NCBI RefSeq assembly: GCF_009604375.1
Contig: NZ_WEGH01000001.1
Location: forward strand, 1,364,001 to 1,428,000
Direction of reading: 5' to 3'
DNA: 64,000 bases
Source of the DNA: Actinomadura macrotermitis
GTDB taxonomy: Bacteria; Actinomycetota; Actinomycetes; Streptosporangiales; Streptosporangiaceae
The translations under genes were made by a program, and so were the position numbers. The notes under the pieces are model-generated. The model was not told where the DNA came from. It made no database searches and saw nothing but the letters and a program-made list of their open reading frames with translations. This document shows positions 38,151 to 46,387 of this stretch, piece by piece (the first letter of the stretch is position 1; each line of letters opens with the position of its first letter).

Positions 38151-38253
38151 TGGCGGCGGACGGTGCTGTGGTGGTGCGTCGGACTCTAGAACCGCCGCTC
38201 TCATGGAACACGCAGTCAAGATCCCCTTTCGGTACCGTCCTCCACCGAGCCGA
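38151..38253 (+). pseudogene. tRNA-Sec-like partial copy with CTA in anticodon position
   Basis: Bases 38151-38193 align closely with copy 2 (39724-39766) and more loosely with the 5' half of tRNA-Sec. The loop position reads CTCTAGA, giving CTA at 38186-38188 instead of TCA. The variable arm, T arm and 3' acceptor strand are absent: the sequence jumps straight to the downstream flank (CGCTCTCATGG, then ACACGC..TCAAGATCCC). It cannot fold as a tRNA and is a deletion derivative. Confidence 0.6.
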
Positions 38254-38424
38254 CGGCGGCAGGCCGATCTCGTTGTTGAAGGAGCGGTCGTGCGCCACGG
38301 TCGGGGCGGGCCGCTGCGGGACTGGAACAGCAGGTCCTTTCGTGGACCTGCCGGTCGAGCCGGTGAGGGCGATCAGGGTGGTACTGGTCAGCCGGGCCGC
38401 GACGGCCTTGGCCACCAGGACCAC
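38245..38424 (-). pseudogene. MurF-like Mur ligase fragment
   Basis: A minus-strand frame reads AVAARLTSTTLIALTGSTGRS followed by APTVAHDRSFNNEIGLP. This matches the MurF ATP-binding P-loop region (normally TGSSGKTSTKD) and the following SFNNEIGLP motif. The P-loop Lys is lost and only about 60 residues remain, so it is a dead fragment. A functional MurF must be elsewhere. Confidence 0.65.
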
Positions 38425-38615
38425 TGATCGGCGGGCCGCCGCGTGGATGCCGGAACACCACCCCGAGGGGTTCGCGCGGCTGGGGCGTCGAGGGCGGAGA
38501 GCGTGCCGGTGGAGACGCCCGGCGAATGTGCGGACCCATGAACGAGCGGGGCGGTAACCTCCGCCGCTTCCGTTCGTTGATCATGGTGTAGGTGGTCGGG
38601 TGACAGGAGGTGTCC

Positions 38616-39407
38616 ATGGCGGACGTGCGGGCGACGGTGTGGGGAGATGGCGCGGTCTCGGCGGTGTTCGTCCATGGGATCTTCAGCTGGGGTTCCGACG
38701 AGCTGTACGGGTTCGGCAACCAGCGGCCGCTGGCGGAGGAGTTCCGGCTGGTGATGATGGACCGGCGCGGCCACGGGGCGAGCCCGGACATCGAGGGCGG
38801 CGATTACGAGGTGGACGCCGACGACATCATCGCCCTGCTCGGGGACGGGGCCCATCTGGTGGCGCACTCCTACGGCGGTGCGGGCGCGATGCTCGCCGCC
38901 GCGCGCCGACCGGACCTGGTGTGGTCGCTGACGTTGATCCAGCCCGGCACCCTGCGGCCCGCGGCCGGGCATCCGGTGGTGGACCAGGCGCTGGAACGCG
39001 CCCGCGCCGGCACCGCCGGCCTGCCGGCCGAGATGACCCCGGAAGAGTATCTGCGGGCGTCCACCGAGGGCATCGGGATGCCGGTGCCGCCGGCTACGCC
39101 GGAGCGGCTGCGGGCGGTGCGCACCGCGATGCGCGAACGGCCCTGCTGGGACGCCGACATCCCGCTGGACCCGCTCGCCGAGGCGCCCTGGCCCAAGCTG
39201 ATGATCTCAGGAACCTGGGAGGACGCCCCGGAGCTGTACCGCCGCTATGCGGGCGAGCCGTTGATCGCCGCCGCGGAGTTCATCGCCGACCGGATCGGCG
39301 CGCGGTATTTGAGGGTGCCCGGTTACTATCCGCAGGTCCAGCAGCCCGGCCTGGTCAACGATGCGCTGCGGGCGCTGTGGCGGGAAGCCCGCCCCGAGCA
39401 AAAGTAA
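38616..39407 (+). CDS. alpha/beta hydrolase with catalytic His replaced by Tyr
   Basis: A 263-aa alpha/beta-hydrolase fold protein. The oxyanion strand is VFVHGIFSWGSD, the nucleophile elbow VAHSYGGAGAM (Ser near residue 91), and the MMDRRGHGAS turn is typical. The place where the base His should be reads VPGYYPQVQQPGLVND, where family members have G-x-G-H-x-x-Q; the His is Tyr, so hydrolysis is doubtful. ATG 38616 is chosen because AGGAGG ends 6 bases before it. It is the only intact gene between the remnants at 38 kb and the pseudo-tRNA at 39.7 kb. Confidence 0.8.
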   Translation: MADVRATVWGDGAVSAVFVHGIFSWGSDELYGFGNQRPLAEEFRLVMMDRRGHGASPDIEGGDYEVDADDIIALLGDGAHLVAHSYGGAGAMLAAARRPDLVWSLTLIQPGTLRPAAGHPVVDQALERARAGTAGLPAEMTPEEYLRASTEGIGMPVPPATPERLRAVRTAMRERPCWDADIPLDPLAEAPWPKLMISGTWEDAPELYRRYAGEPLIAAAEFIADRIGARYLRVPGYYPQVQQPGLVNDALRALWREARPEQK

Positions 39408-39723
39408 GCTCGACGACCCCTCTCCCGGAGAATGCGGCAAAGCCCTCGGCCCAGGCCGAGCGCGCGGAAGGGCCGTTAGGAGCGAAGCAGCCGGGTGTGC
39501 TGTTCACGACGGGGGCATCGGCACCGCCTGCCTGGGCCGGTGAGCACGATCCGCGCCCGCCGCACCTTCCTTGCCGCCGAGCGAGGCTTTGCCGAGAACC
39601 TGGCCCGGCACTCGTTGGGGAAGTCGAACGCGACCTGGCGTGGAAGAAGCTGCCGGAGGTCGCCACCGCCGTGCAGCTCGCTCCGCGGTGGCTGCAGGTC
39701 GACGATGCCTTCAAGGCAGCCTG

Positions 39724-39820
39724 TGACGGCGGATGGTGTCGTGGTGGGGCTTCGGACTTCGAAACCCGGTGGTCCCGAGCATCTCGGGACAGCGGGTTCG
39801 ATTCCCGTCCGCCTCCCGCC
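39724..39820 (+). pseudogene. degenerate tRNA-Sec copy
   Basis: Collinear with the tRNA-Sec gene (offset 6120 bases). The variable arm (GTCCCGAG / CTCGGGAC with one change in the loop) and the T arm are nearly intact. The 5' half is diverged, the acceptor stem no longer pairs over 8 bp, there is an extra C before GCCA, and the anticodon position reads TCG (39759-39761). It is unlikely to be a functional tRNA. Confidence 0.75.
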
Positions 39821-39980
39821 ACCAGCGGAAATGCCGCTCCCCCGGCCCAGCGACCCCACCCAGGAACGATCACCGGCGCTCTCATGGGAACAATATGGGA
39901 ACACGCGGTCAAGATCCCGTTCCGGTGCCGTCCTCCGCCGAACTGAGAAGCGCAACGATCCGCTCCGCCGCGGCCTCGTG
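39724..39980 (+). repeat. direct repeat copy 2: degenerate tRNA-Sec plus 3' flank
   Basis: Matches copy 1 at 33604-33857 through the 3' half of the tRNA and about 155 bases of flank (shared stretches such as ATCACCGGCGCTCTCATGGG). The two copies bracket 6.1 kb of accessory and decayed DNA, as expected for repeated integration or duplication at a tRNA locus. Confidence 0.75.
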
Positions 39981-40363
39981 CACCACCTTGGGGACGTGCG
40001 CGTGATCGCCGTGGTCAGCGTTCGAGCCGATCCATCATGACCTTGATGCCGAGCCGCTCTCCAACGCCGGCGAGGCCGCCGTGCCGCCCCTCATACGGCT
40101 TGGTCACAGGCAGCCCGGCCACCACGCGCAGTCGGCGAAAAAGCGCGCCGTCCAGCCAGAGGGGGCGCCCTTCCTCCCGGCAGATCGCCTACTTATGGTC
40201 TTTGTACACCTCCCCACAGTGAAGCACTCTTATTGCTATGGTTTCTGATGCACATAGCCAAGCCTAACTGGATAGCCGGCTCCCATAGCGCACAGGACCG
40301 GCCATTCGGTTTGAATACCGGTTCACGGCTGTCAGGCGACGGGATGGCAGAGGCGGGCGCGAA

Positions 40364-42457
40364 TCAGGTCCGGTCTGCCGACGATGCTCCGCGGCTTCCG
40401 GTCACGTCGGGCCGGGCCGGCAGAAGCAGTTGCGGGAACTCCTGGTACAGGGTGGTGGGGCGTGACAACGGGCGCCGGGCCTTGACGTCGTAACGGACGC
40501 ACAACTCCTTTCCGCACACCAGGACCAGATGTGGTTCGCCCACGAGGGGCTCGACCACCGACAGGGGAACGACATTGATGATTCCCTCGAGCATTTCCAG
40601 GGGAATCCCAGGGAACACCTCCGAGAAGGGGTCGGATCTCCGGACGATCGGCACGGCCTTCCGGCCGATGTCGACACTGAAAACCCTCAATCCTTGACTG
40701 AAAATGCCCCCGACGGCGGACACGATGTAGGCGCTACTCTTGGAAATTTCGAAGGCGGCCATCGGCCTGCTGTGCTCAAACTTATCTTCAACCTCCTCCG
40801 AGACGAATTTCCAGTAGCCGGAAGGGTGCCGCGCTATTCTCTCATACTTCATCGCTTCACCCAGCTTGCCCGCCTCCGCTCGAGCGGCAGTGCCGGAAGA
40901 AGTGACCAGCCACTCGTATTCACCGTCGGCGATGGGCCCGATGATATCCCCCCACTTGTCAGGAAGCCCATGCGGCGGTGGAGAACTTGAAACGTTCGGC
41001 GAAGGCGGCGGGGAAACGATGACGGGCCCAGACCCGTTCGACTCCACCTTCAGATATGAAGTGGTCTCTCGCGCCTTCTTGTATGCAACAGGATCCTTTC
41101 TGTACTGCTCCAGTTCCTCCTGGAACGATCTACGAATGTTTTTGAGTGGATTGTAGACGACGAGAAGCGCAGAGGTCCGCCTAAAGGGGAGTCGATAGAT
41201 CTCGACGACATATCCCGGATGCGCTATTTTTTCCGGCTTATTGCTTCCCAGGGGAATCCATGTCCCTTTCAGTGCGGCAACTCCATTCTTTTTTCCGTCG
41301 GAATAAGGGATGAGGAGCAGCGAGTCACCGGGAAGCGGGAGGGAGGTGTGCGCCTTGGGGTCGTGATCATGTTTGTAGGCGTAGCGTCTAAGGGCATGAT
41401 CCGTCGGCGAGGTGACCCAAAGGGCCTGTCCGTAGGTCGGCTCGGTGCGCAACTCGAACCCGGTGGCTCCACAGAGGAATATTCCATCATTCTTGATGTA
41501 GTAGTCAGTATACGGCTCAATGCTGATTTCGCGGGCCCCTCCTATCATCCGCGTGGCCTCGGTGACGTTCAGCGTATGGGCCTTGACGTCACCGTCCACC
41601 ACATGGACTTGCGCGTCGAGGAAATGGACGGCCTTCTGCCCCTTCACCGGGGCGTAAGTCAGCGTCAGTCGGAAGGCGGTGTCGTGGTTCAGTGGCGGAC
41701 TCTGGAAGCCGGTGTGGCCGGTCAGCGGGATGGCGCGGCCATCGTAAGCGAGCTCTACCGTGGCCGGTGAGGTCGGCAGAGTGGTGGTCGACCACGCCAG
41801 CTTGACTCTCTCGCCACGGCGCACGACCGGCTTTTCGGCACGGAAGTCGGAGATGGTCATGTTTTCCTCGAACTTACCCAGCATGTAGCGTGCAGTATTA
41901 TTAGTCCATTGCTTCGCCCCTTCCTGCTCGTGAACTTTTTCAGTGATGTGCACCTCGGTCACGCCGACCACAGGGGTTACCTCGATGTCGGTGATGGTGA
42001 GCATCATTGTTTCATTGGGCAGTATGCGGACCTGGTCGCTTTGGCGCTCCCACGCGTACATACAGATGATGGAACCGGTCTTTTTCCCCTCTTTTTCTTC
42101 TTCTACTTCCCTGTAGACGCGCTTCCATCCTGGGAGCTCGTTCTGCCGGCAGTTCTCCGGAGGTCTCGGCGACAGGTCGCCTGCCTTGCCGCCGGCCCAC
42201 AGGGCGACAAAGACCTGCTCGCAGTCGATGGCCTCCGTCGAGGCATTGGTGATCACCACGCTGAGGGTGGCCTGCGGCGATTCTCCGCCCATGGCGACCT
42301 GCAGGGGTTCGGGCAGGGTGGTCAGAGAGTGACTCAGCATGAGAGTGGTCGGCTCATGGCCGTCCGGCGGAGGCGGCTGCTGGTCGTCCTGGCCCTCTTC
42401 TGGACGGGAAGCGACGAGCAGGGCGGGACAGGCGCTTTCCTCGGTGTAGGCGTACAT
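40364..42457 (-). CDS. large uncharacterised protein with Ig-like segment (giant-protein operon, 4th)
   Basis: A 697-aa soluble protein with no signal peptide or membrane helix. Residues about 190-290 (ISDFRAEKPVVRRGERVKLAW, followed by beta-strands and LTGHTG) look like an Ig-like beta-sandwich. Later parts contain repeated beta-rich blocks and a Ser/Pro-rich linker (PPPSPNVSSSPPPHG, about residue 500). I do not recognise a family. ATG 42457 has AAGGAC upstream and lies 36 bases after the 1285-aa gene. Base composition is clearly less GC-rich than elsewhere in the window (especially 40600-42100), indicating transfer. It is last in the operon. Confidence 0.75.
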   Translation of the reverse strand: MYAYTEESACPALLVASRPEEGQDDQQPPPPDGHEPTTLMLSHSLTTLPEPLQVAMGGESPQATLSVVITNASTEAIDCEQVFVALWAGGKAGDLSPRPPENCRQNELPGWKRVYREVEEEKEGKKTGSIICMYAWERQSDQVRILPNETMMLTITDIEVTPVVGVTEVHITEKVHEQEGAKQWTNNTARYMLGKFEENMTISDFRAEKPVVRRGERVKLAWSTTTLPTSPATVELAYDGRAIPLTGHTGFQSPPLNHDTAFRLTLTYAPVKGQKAVHFLDAQVHVVDGDVKAHTLNVTEATRMIGGAREISIEPYTDYYIKNDGIFLCGATGFELRTEPTYGQALWVTSPTDHALRRYAYKHDHDPKAHTSLPLPGDSLLLIPYSDGKKNGVAALKGTWIPLGSNKPEKIAHPGYVVEIYRLPFRRTSALLVVYNPLKNIRRSFQEELEQYRKDPVAYKKARETTSYLKVESNGSGPVIVSPPPSPNVSSSPPPHGLPDKWGDIIGPIADGEYEWLVTSSGTAARAEAGKLGEAMKYERIARHPSGYWKFVSEEVEDKFEHSRPMAAFEISKSSAYIVSAVGGIFSQGLRVFSVDIGRKAVPIVRRSDPFSEVFPGIPLEMLEGIINVVPLSVVEPLVGEPHLVLVCGKELCVRYDVKARRPLSRPTTLYQEFPQLLLPARPDVTGSRGASSADRT

Positions 42458-42493
42458 CGTTGAGTCCTTCGTTCGATCGCGGAAGCCGCTTGG

Positions 42494-45400
42494 TCACAGA
42501 TCGCTTGCGGGGTGGGCGGGTGCGGACGTGGTGGCTCCGGTGAGCCGGAGCCTGCCGGTGCGCAGGGACGCCGGCGCGTCGCCGAGCCGGGCGAGGGCGT
42601 CGGTGGGCAGCAGTGCCAGCGGGGACGGCGAGTCGGGGTCGTGCCCGCTCCAACTCCAGGTGCCTTGCTCGATGACCGGCAGCGGCAGCGGGAAGGTCGT
42701 CGTCCTGCCAGATCGTTCATTGCCGGAAGCGAGGTTGAGGCACTGCTGGGTGCCCAGTGCCCACCGGATACGGAACACGGCCTCCATGCGTTGCGTGGCC
42801 TCGGCAACCAAGCGCTGGTCGAGTGCCAGCTCGGCCGCCGGCAGGATCGGCGTGGTGGCGTGCACGGCCGCCCAGGGGTCGGCCAGAAGGGTGACGCACC
42901 GCTGTTCACCGACACGGATGGACACCGGGCCGCCAGAGCTCTCCTGTTGCCGCACGTACTCGTGGTCAGCGCCCTGGGCCGGTTTGTGCACGGCGTGGAA
43001 AACGGCGTAGTCGGTGGAGATCTGCTGCGCCGATGAGGTGGTGCAGTCGCCGGTGAAGTAACCGATCAGGCCGTCGCTCAGCGAGTCGTCGTCTCCCAGC
43101 AGCACCGGCCAGGATCGCTTCAGGTGAGGGGGTTCCTGGCGGGAGGACAGCTGGTCGGCGACCGGTGGCACGGTCGGCCAGCCCTGCATCTCCAGGTGCA
43201 GGCGGGCGCGCACCAGCACCAGCGGCCGCCCGATCAGCCGCAGCAGCGGACGTCCCTGCTCGGGCACGGCGGGGTCGATGGTCACCAACGCCTCGTTGAT
43301 GGTGGCGCGCAGCGCCTTGAAACGCTGCAGGCCGGCCGCGCGTGCTGCCTGGTCCAGCCGCTGGTGGGCGAGCGGCCCCCCGGTAGAGGTCAGGGCACGC
43401 AAGAAACCGGCCATATGCCGAAGTTCCGCGGAAGGGCTGGCGAGTTCCTCGAGCGGTGACCCGGGTTCTGGGAGCCAGGAGACGGCACCGTCGACGACGC
43501 CCACCGAGCCTGCCAGCGAGCCGTCGGCGGTGTAGGCGAGCAGCGTTCCTTCCAGATGGCTGGGAAGCAACCAGCCGCACGCCGGGGAGACCGCATCGTC
43601 GTCACTGTTCGACGTGCTCAGCACCGCGGTGTCATCGGCCGGGTCGACCAGGTCGAACCGCAGGCGGGCCGGCTGGGGCAGCCGGGGCGCCAGGCTGACC
43701 AGACGGCTGGTGCGGTGCGACCCCTCGGTCTTCGGGGGGATCACCGCCGGCGCCCGGACCAGCGGCGGATCATGTTTGTTGTCATCGTCGATGACGGTCA
43801 GGATGCGTCCGAAACGGTCGACGATGTGCAGGGCCGTGATCCAGAACCGCCCGCCGCGCAGGGGCCGGAAATCCTTGCGGACATGTTCGCTGATATGGCT
43901 GCTGGGCGCCTTGGACCAGTTCTTGTCCAGCCTCGCGGCGACCTGCCCGGGTGGGCTGCGCCGCAGCTCGGTCCGGTAGCCGACCAGCTGGTCGCTGAAG
44001 CCGTTGAGCGCTTGGGACAGCACGTCGCTGTCCCCCTGCCGCAGCAGCTGGTCGGCCAGGTCGTTCAGAGCAGACGAGGTGCCCGACGCCCCAGCCGCCG
44101 ATCCGTTGATCGCGTCATGGCGGTCGGTATGGGAGCCGTCGGCGAGGACGCGCAGGCGGGAGGCAAGATTGAGCACCGCTTGCGGTGACAGCACCACGCG
44201 GCCCTTGAGCGTGACCTCGTTGTCGCCCCCGTAGTGCTCGTCGCGGCACACATTCTGGTACTTGGCCTCCCAGTACATGAACAAGGGAGTCCAGGGTTGC
44301 CGCCAGTTACCGGCGTAGACCCGCGGGGCGGGTGCATCCTCCGAGAGGACATCGCGATCGAGCCGGGCGAACTCCTTCCACAGTGCGTCGAAAAGGTCCT
44401 CCAGTTGCAGTCGCTTCGCCAGGCCGGTGAAACTCCGCATGACCGGGTCGTCCTGGCGGACCTTCGATCGGCCGGATTCCGTCTGCTGCTGACCGTCGCG
44501 CACGTCTTGGAGACGTCGGCAGGGCAGCGGTGCCCATTTGTCCTGCATCAGGTGGCCGAGCCCGGCGCCGCGGATCACCAGGACCGGGTCAGCGGCCCGA
44601 TGGAACGGCTCATGGGCAAGGGCCTCGACGGTCCGTTCCGGTAGCCGGTCTTCCTCTGTGGCCTCACCTGACTGCGAAAGCTCTCGTGACAGCTCCTCGC
44701 AGCATTTCTTGACCTGGTCGGCGCTGTGATCGACCTTGGCCTGCTGCTCCTGCACCTGCTTGTCCAGCCGATCGTAGGTCGCCTTGATGTCACCGACTGG
44801 GGATTTGCCCTGTTGCCAACCGCCTCTGCCTCCTCTGCCTCCTCTGCCTCGCTGCGGGACGGGAGTGCCGGTGGCGTTTCTGTCCAGTTCCTGCTCCAAC
44901 CACCACAGCGAGTACAGCCGTTCTTGCATGGTGGCCAAGTCCCAGCTCAGCCGGTCGTGGTGTTCCTGGGCCTTGTTCAGATTTTTCAGCAGCTCGCGTT
45001 CTCGATCCGACAGCGGCGGCGGGTCGGGGACATCGACCAGTGACTGGTACGGGCCGGGCTGCTGGGCGGGGTCCTCGGTGGTGATGCCCCACAAGGTGCC
45101 GCCCGGTACCGGTTCGAAACGAGCCTGTCGCGTGAGCCGCCGGACACGGGACACACCGTCGGGCTGGTCCAGTTCGTCCAGCAGCCCGTACTGAAGCGAC
45201 TCCAGCATCCGGCACAGCGCCGCCCGCTCGGCAGAAGCACCGTCGTTCCCGGCATGCGGTTCCGAGGCGTCCTGGTGAGGCGCCGGCCTGCCGCCGGAAG
45301 CACGCAACTGGGCATCGACCATGGCGACCACCGCTTCGGCCGAGGTGTCGCCCACCGCAACGGCGACCTTCGCGGAGGCCGGCTTGTCGTCGTCCGTTTC

Positions 45401-46351
45401 TTCGATTTTGAGATCGTCGGTTTTTTCACCGGTCTTCCAGCCGACCCGCAACACGGTGCCGTAGAACACTGACCGGGTCGGCTTTCCGTCGCCCGTGGGC
45501 GCGAACGATCCCTCTGCACCGGGCGCACCGACCTGCCACCTCAGCCGTTCCAGCAGATCCCCCTCTTCCTGGCAGGCGCTCAGCGGGTCGCTCTCGGGAT
45601 CGGAGTACCAGCCCACGACCAGGTAGCTGAGATTCACTCTCGTACCGGGTTCGGCAGCGGCAGCCTCAGGCAGGGCATTCAGCTCCGCGGCTCTGTCATG
45701 CAGGGAGAACACGCCACGGCAATAGCGCTGGAACAGCGAGAAAGTCGACACCCCTGGCCCCACGGCCGTCAGTTGGCATTGCTGTGAGTCCTTGAATTGC
45801 CGCCATTTGTCGTCGGTCAGGGCGAACCTGCGCCCGATGCGGTAGCGGCCCGTGGGCTGCAGCACGCCGACGCCCTCCCGCCCCGGACCGGGGACCACTG
45901 TCGGCCACGGATAAGGCGCGCTGTCCTGTCTGTAGTGAGCCGGAGGGTGCTTTTCAAAGGTCCAGATTGCATCGCTGTGGACGATCCATCCGGCGGTGGC
46001 CTGGCGCTGGTCATCGGTGTCGGTGTCGTCGCCGCTGTAGCGAATGACCACCCAGCGGTTGGGAACCTCACGAAAGGTGATCTCGCCGGTGTCGGGGTTC
46101 TGCTCTCCGTGGCGCAGCGCTTCGGGCAACTCCCAATGCAGATGCACTCCGTCCTCTTCTACGGCATCTGCCCCCGCTCCTCCCAAAGGGCCCAGCTTGG
46201 CCCAGGATTCGGGCGTGAGGTGCGCGGCGCGGCCGAAGTCCAGATCGGAGACGTTGAAGGGCCGGGCCCGAGTATGGGAGTTGACCACCAGGGCCTTGAG
46301 CCGCATCGGTACCACCAGAGGCTCTGGCCTCGGCGTGAGCGTGTCGGACAT
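42494..46351 (-). CDS. very large uncharacterised protein (giant-protein operon, 3rd)
   Basis: A 1285-aa soluble protein. Near the N-terminus EDGVHLHWELPEALRHG and VPNRWVVIRYSG (about residues 66-105) form a motif that recurs in large uncharacterised bacterial proteins; no function is known to me. A helical, probably coiled-coil part follows at about 480-580, interrupted by a glycine/arginine repeat (RGRGGRGGRGGW, about 510) encoded by a 9-base tandem repeat at about 44824-44853. The C-terminal third is beta-rich. ATG 46351 has AAGGAAG directly upstream. No signal peptide. Spacing to both neighbours is 36 bases, so it is part of one operon. Confidence 0.75.
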   Translation of the reverse strand: MSDTLTPRPEPLVVPMRLKALVVNSHTRARPFNVSDLDFGRAAHLTPESWAKLGPLGGAGADAVEEDGVHLHWELPEALRHGEQNPDTGEITFREVPNRWVVIRYSGDDTDTDDQRQATAGWIVHSDAIWTFEKHPPAHYRQDSAPYPWPTVVPGPGREGVGVLQPTGRYRIGRRFALTDDKWRQFKDSQQCQLTAVGPGVSTFSLFQRYCRGVFSLHDRAAELNALPEAAAAEPGTRVNLSYLVVGWYSDPESDPLSACQEEGDLLERLRWQVGAPGAEGSFAPTGDGKPTRSVFYGTVLRVGWKTGEKTDDLKIEETDDDKPASAKVAVAVGDTSAEAVVAMVDAQLRASGGRPAPHQDASEPHAGNDGASAERAALCRMLESLQYGLLDELDQPDGVSRVRRLTRQARFEPVPGGTLWGITTEDPAQQPGPYQSLVDVPDPPPLSDRERELLKNLNKAQEHHDRLSWDLATMQERLYSLWWLEQELDRNATGTPVPQRGRGGRGGRGGWQQGKSPVGDIKATYDRLDKQVQEQQAKVDHSADQVKKCCEELSRELSQSGEATEEDRLPERTVEALAHEPFHRAADPVLVIRGAGLGHLMQDKWAPLPCRRLQDVRDGQQQTESGRSKVRQDDPVMRSFTGLAKRLQLEDLFDALWKEFARLDRDVLSEDAPAPRVYAGNWRQPWTPLFMYWEAKYQNVCRDEHYGGDNEVTLKGRVVLSPQAVLNLASRLRVLADGSHTDRHDAINGSAAGASGTSSALNDLADQLLRQGDSDVLSQALNGFSDQLVGYRTELRRSPPGQVAARLDKNWSKAPSSHISEHVRKDFRPLRGGRFWITALHIVDRFGRILTVIDDDNKHDPPLVRAPAVIPPKTEGSHRTSRLVSLAPRLPQPARLRFDLVDPADDTAVLSTSNSDDDAVSPACGWLLPSHLEGTLLAYTADGSLAGSVGVVDGAVSWLPEPGSPLEELASPSAELRHMAGFLRALTSTGGPLAHQRLDQAARAAGLQRFKALRATINEALVTIDPAVPEQGRPLLRLIGRPLVLVRARLHLEMQGWPTVPPVADQLSSRQEPPHLKRSWPVLLGDDDSLSDGLIGYFTGDCTTSSAQQISTDYAVFHAVHKPAQGADHEYVRQQESSGGPVSIRVGEQRCVTLLADPWAAVHATTPILPAAELALDQRLVAEATQRMEAVFRIRWALGTQQCLNLASGNERSGRTTTFPLPLPVIEQGTWSWSGHDPDSPSPLALLPTDALARLGDAPASLRTGRLRLTGATTSAPAHPASDL

Positions 46352-46387
46352 CTTCTTCCTTAGGCGTAGCGGGCGGTGGACGACGGA

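Larger units (their letters stand above)
38046..38615. other. 570-base scar region with repeat copy 3 and MurF remnant
   Basis: No intact gene. It contains copy 3 of the tRNA-Sec-related repeat (38151-38253) and a minus-strand MurF-like fragment (38245-38424). From 38425 to 38600 nothing recognisable is seen, except the ribosome-binding site AGGAGG (38604-38609) of the next gene. Confidence 0.65.
39408..40363. other. 956-base scar region holding repeat copy 2
   Basis: No intact gene recognised. At 39540-39723 a plus-strand frame (EVERDLAWKKLPEVATAVQL, then APRWLQVDDAFKAAC) could be a gene remnant of unknown family. The tRNA-Sec-like copy 2 occupies 39724-39820, and its flank runs to about 39980. 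On the minus strand at 40030-40190 a short frame (RREEGRPLWLDGALFRRLRV, ending VMMDRLER) also looks like a C-terminal remnant. 40200-40363 shows nothing clear. Confidence 0.55.

Noticed and set aside
39540..39723. Intact gene before the degenerate tRNA copy
   Set aside because: A plausible-looking frame exists but without start, ribosome site or recognised family; treated as a remnant.
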